NCBI GenBank assembly: GCA_002708205.1
Contig: PAMR01000043.1
Span: 5,154 to 13,764 of the forward strand
Direction: 5' to 3'
Origin: Gammaproteobacteria bacterium
GTDB lineage: Bacteria > Pseudomonadota > Gammaproteobacteria > Pseudomonadales > Azotimanducaceae
Length of the DNA stretch: 8,611 bases
A program made the translations under genes and the position numbers. Positions 6,427-8,611 of the stretch are shown in pieces. Below the pieces are notes generated by a model. That model searched no databases. It saw only the letters and a list, made by a program, of their open reading frames with translations, and was not told the origin of the DNA. Position 1 is the stretch's first letter; each line of letters begins with the position of its first letter.

Positions 6427-6849
6427 ATGGCTGACTCTAGGCAAATGCCAGCATTAGATATGCATCAAAAATTACGAGCCTTGCGCCAGGCAAGAGGGTG
6501 GTCAATTCGGGATATGGTGCCCATCTTAAAATCAGCCGATCCCCAGGGATTAGGAAAAGCTGCTTACACTATCTCGCGTTATGAGCTTCCGCCTGATCAC
6601 CCCAAATCTCTTGAGTGTTCTCGAGAAGTGACACTTATGTTTGCGGAAATATACAACGTTGACCCTGGTTGGCTACTTTTCTCTAATCCAGATGATTCGT
6701 CTCAATCGAATGATGACTTAACAATGCTTCTCAATTCGTTAGATCCCGATTTTAAAAACTCCGTTATCGACCTCATCAAAGCGCACCTGTTATCCAAATT
6801 TAACTTAGGTAACGCAGCTAAAAGTGTTGCCAACGGAAATACCTCATGA
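6427..6849 (+). CDS. XRE-family helix-turn-helix protein
   Basis: A 140-residue protein with an N-terminal Cro/C1-type DNA-binding domain at about 13-85. LRALRQARGWSIRDMV (17-31 region) looks like helix 1 and the start of helix 2, KAAYTISRYEL (44-54) like the recognition helix and its cap, and FAEIYNVDPGWLLFS (72-86) is the usual closing helix plus the WLL motif. The HTH turn is longer than in the standard fold because of an insert around 35-45 (KSADPQGLGK). The C-terminal part (95-140) is a short acidic-then-helical tail with no domain I recognise. The ATG has GGGGA six bases upstream, and its stop overlaps the next ATG. It probably acts as a transcriptional regulator, perhaps of this operon or of alr on the other strand. 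DNA-binding fold is fairly sure; targets unknown. Confidence 0.87.
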   Translation: MADSRQMPALDMHQKLRALRQARGWSIRDMVPILKSADPQGLGKAAYTISRYELPPDHPKSLECSREVTLMFAEIYNVDPGWLLFSNPDDSSQSNDDLTMLLNSLDPDFKNSVIDLIKAHLLSKFNLGNAAKSVANGNTS

Positions 6850-7742
6850 AGCTAGTGGGTGGATTCATTTTGGCAGAGGAACCACGAGATTTAGCGAGCA
6901 TCGGGGCATGTGCTGCATGGGCACGTTTCATCATGAAAGTTTGGGACCGTGTTGGTTGGGGTACACATCAAACACTCCGCTCGATTTTATGCGGACAAAT
7001 GTTCTATGAGCTTTTATTTCGGGAAACTATAAACCTAAACGAAAGCAGTGTTTCTTTGTCCGAGCTCGAAGAGCGTGTCAGTTTACTGGGCCCCAAACAA
7101 CGCATAGCACTGCGCACTTTTTTAAAGACCTGGACACAAACCAAAACTAAATCCGGTAAACCCGTCGAACCGAATCTTATCCTCACAGGTGACACGATTA
7201 GAACTTCCCCTTATTTCGCTGACTTATTCGAAAAAGAAACAAAAGAATGGGATGCCATGTGGCTAAAAGCGGCTCCAAACTATGATCTGGCAGCCATTCG
7301 AAAAGTCGGCATTGCACACACTGTCGAATCTGTTGCGAGCTCCATCTACGGTGGTCAAACCACACTGCGACAAATGGCATGTTGGAATACGCTTTTGTAC
7401 CATCACGCACTTCGTCGAGAGTGGGTAAAACTATCGGATATCGGCGATTTTTTGGATTTGGAAACCACACGTGTCGGAGATACTCTGGAACCCTTTATGG
7501 GATCACGTCCACAAGGTCGCATCCTAAGCCGAAAATCACCCCTAGATAAGCGTAAAACTGAAATTCAGTTCGTGTGGCCTTCGGATCTAGGAGAGGTATA
7601 TCTCGGGGCGCACAATCGATGGAACCGTATCTTCCAGGACGGCGGAGTAGATGATATTTCAGAGCTGCTTGGCCTGCCATCCATGCAGGAAGTCGACAAC
7701 GTGGTCCAGCTGTCGGAACTCAACCACTTCATCGATAGATAA
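6846..7742 (+). CDS. uncharacterised protein, possible tandem MarR-like winged-helix regulator
   Basis: A 298-residue soluble protein with no signal peptide or membrane segment. I do not recognise it as a named family. The C-terminal half (about 175-260) reads like a MarR winged helix: VKLSDIGDFLDLETTRVGDTLEPFM (194-218) as the helix-turn-helix, then RILSRKSPLDKRKTEIQF (225-242) as the wing with the DxR-type signature, and a long final helix LGEVYLGAHNRW. The N-terminal half (about 45-140) seems to repeat the plan: GQMFYELLFRE, VSLSELEERVSLLGPKQRIALRTFL, a LILTGDTIRTSPY stretch and FEKETKEWDAMW. That would put a dimer-like pair of winged helices in one chain. The start ATG overlaps the XRE stop (ATGA), so the two are translationally coupled and probably work together. 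Gene reality is strong, the wHTH reading moderate, the duplication tentative. Confidence 0.85.
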   Translation: MKLVGGFILAEEPRDLASIGACAAWARFIMKVWDRVGWGTHQTLRSILCGQMFYELLFRETINLNESSVSLSELEERVSLLGPKQRIALRTFLKTWTQTKTKSGKPVEPNLILTGDTIRTSPYFADLFEKETKEWDAMWLKAAPNYDLAAIRKVGIAHTVESVASSIYGGQTTLRQMACWNTLLYHHALRREWVKLSDIGDFLDLETTRVGDTLEPFMGSRPQGRILSRKSPLDKRKTEIQFVWPSDLGEVYLGAHNRWNRIFQDGGVDDISELLGLPSMQEVDNVVQLSELNHFIDR

Positions 7743-7794
7743 AATCAAAACGCGAGAATTTCCGCGCTTTTAAGTTAATTTGCGCTCTATCGAT
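7731..7794. repeat. 9-bp inverted repeat around the 3' end of the coupled gene
   Basis: ATCGATAGA (7731-7739), which runs through the last codons of the 298-aa gene, is the exact reverse complement of TCTATCGAT (7786-7794). The arms are 46 bp apart and enclose the smaller CGCG hairpin. In RNA it could form an outer stem around the inner one. It may be part of a termination or processing structure, or chance. Confidence 0.3.
7747..7771 (+). terminator. weak terminator-like hairpin
   Basis: Five bases after the stop codon, AAAA-CGCG (7747-7754) can pair with CGCG-c-TTTT (7763-7771) across an eight-base loop, with one bulged C. The closing T run is only four long and followed by AAG, so it would be a weak intrinsic terminator at best. 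It may separate the two-gene operon from the frame at 7895, or serve as a protein-binding dyad. Confidence 0.3.
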
Positions 7795-7894
7795 TTAATC
7801 GGCGCTTAATCCATTGCCTTTGTTCGCCGCCCAACGTAGAAAAAGACCCTTGTTTTAACTCCCCCAAAAGATCACCACTTTTAGACAACTTCAT

Positions 7895-8611
7895 ATGATT
7901 TTTGACGTCGCATCGGAATTCCAAAAGCTATTTGCTGACGCAGCGTTGTTCGAAGATTTCAAAAATGAATTTTCACCAGGCTGGCACGGATATCAATACT
8001 TCTCCCTAGACACTCCAGAAACCACAAAAAAGGTTCGGTCGATAGGGGAAAAAAGAATGAAATTGATCGGGGAAGCTGGCGAATGGGAAATGATGAAAGC
8101 GCAACCCCATCTGTATCGATCTCTCGGCTACGGGGTACTCAGTACTGAGGATCAGACGACCCTAATGGTCTGCCTCGGAACAAATATCTTTCGCAGAGCG
8201 GTTGCTAGTGAGAATTCCGAATCAGCTATCCAATGGGCAATCCGAGAGAAGGTCTACTACCGACCTCGACTGCTACCCGTACAGAAAACTAACAAAACCG
8301 ATATTGTGTCAGCTGCCGACGTAGAAATATGGATAAACGAAAAAATCTCATATTCGCGCGGTAACACAGATAACAACCAACGGTTTCTTATCATTTCGGG
8401 CTTGCACCTTTACAGCGATATCAAAAGTATCCGCGAGTCTTTAAAAACTCTACCCACAGATGTTTTACAAAAAATGCACGAAGCACGTCTTTCCTCGAGC
8501 CCCTATATATTCTCAGGCGAGTTTGGATACGGTGTTGCCGGCATGTTTCGCCCCCGTTTCGTGGTGAAACACAAACAGAACGTGTGGCTTTTCAATATCC
8601 CAACCAGACTG
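7895..8611 (+). CDS. uncharacterised protein, 3'-truncated by the window end
   Basis: An uninterrupted frame of 239 codons from ATG 7895 to the last base, with no stop inside the window, so the gene continues beyond it. The frame is closed upstream by TAA at 7856-7858 and has no other usual start in between; the ribosome-binding site is weak. The product starts MIFDVASEFQKLFADAALFEDF, without a signal peptide or clear membrane segment. Notable parts are a mixed helical N-terminus, SPGWHGYQYFSL (27-38), YRSLGYGVLS (74-83), RFLIISGLHLYSDIKSIRESL (163-183) and GEFGYGVAGMFRPRF (208-222). I do not recognise a family or catalytic motif. It follows the regulator pair by 152 bp on the same strand and may be co-regulated. 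A candidate -10 box TTTAAT lies at 7794-7799, without a good -35. Confidence 0.75.
   Translation, partial: MIFDVASEFQKLFADAALFEDFKNEFSPGWHGYQYFSLDTPETTKKVRSIGEKRMKLIGEAGEWEMMKAQPHLYRSLGYGVLSTEDQTTLMVCLGTNIFRRAVASENSESAIQWAIREKVYYRPRLLPVQKTNKTDIVSAADVEIWINEKISYSRGNTDNNQRFLIISGLHLYSDIKSIRESLKTLPTDVLQKMHEARLSSSPYIFSGEFGYGVAGMFRPRFVVKHKQNVWLFNIPTRL

Noticed and set aside
7198..7470. 90-codon minus-strand frame opposite the 298-aa gene
   Set aside because: The coupled plus-strand frame is longer, has ATGA linkage and a plausible fold; the antisense frame shows none of this.
7771..7799. Promoter for the last ORF using TTTAAT (7794-7799)
   Set aside because: The -10 match is good, but no acceptable -35 is found at 16-19 bp.
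1..8611. CRISPR array, tRNA, rRNA or insertion sequence
   Set aside because: No regularly spaced repeats, no cloverleaf-like sequence and no transposase or terminal repeats were seen on reading both strands.

Overview
The window is a piece of a bacterial, probably proteobacterial, chromosome with roughly balanced base composition. The alanine racemase carries several signatures I associate with alphaproteobacterial Alr: LHIDTGMNRLG, an LYGGNP motif followed by NPM, and GRIAMD. An uncultured marine-type alphaproteobacterium is my best guess, but the placement is inference. I see no rRNA, tRNA, CRISPR array, transposase or integrase.

Left and middle (1-5067) form a catabolic-looking block. A class III omega-transaminase (minus, 5-1402) is divergent from a CaiB/BaiF-type CoA-transferase (plus, 1631-2809). 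The 228-bp gap between them holds an operator-like dyad. The CoA-transferase converges on a second class III enzyme resembling omega-amino acid (beta-alanine):pyruvate aminotransferase (minus, 2806-4128), and the two stop codons share one TTAA. A short-chain dehydrogenase/reductase (minus, 4255-5067) lies upstream of that aminotransferase. Together they suggest amine or omega-amino-acid deamination, carbonyl reduction or oxidation, and CoA-thioester handling. The actual substrate cannot be read from the sequence.

Next comes a complete alanine racemase gene (alr, minus, 5187-6239), which starts with GTG directly after an in-frame TAA. Both alr and the beta-alanine-type aminotransferase are preceded by a very short possible leader ORF whose stop abuts or overlaps the gene start, next to a strong purine-rich ribosome-binding sequence.

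Right side (6427-8611) is a plus-strand group divergent from alr. It contains an XRE-type helix-turn-helix protein (6427-6849), a translationally coupled (ATGA overlap) 298-aa protein, and, after 152 bp, an open frame from 7895 that runs off the window end (at least 239 residues, not recognised). The 298-aa protein appears to hold two MarR-like winged-helix units. CGCG/AATT/GCGCT sequence elements occur both before the XRE gene and after the 298-aa gene, so a self-regulating transcription unit is a reasonable hypothesis. This right-hand part is the least explained and most interesting segment.
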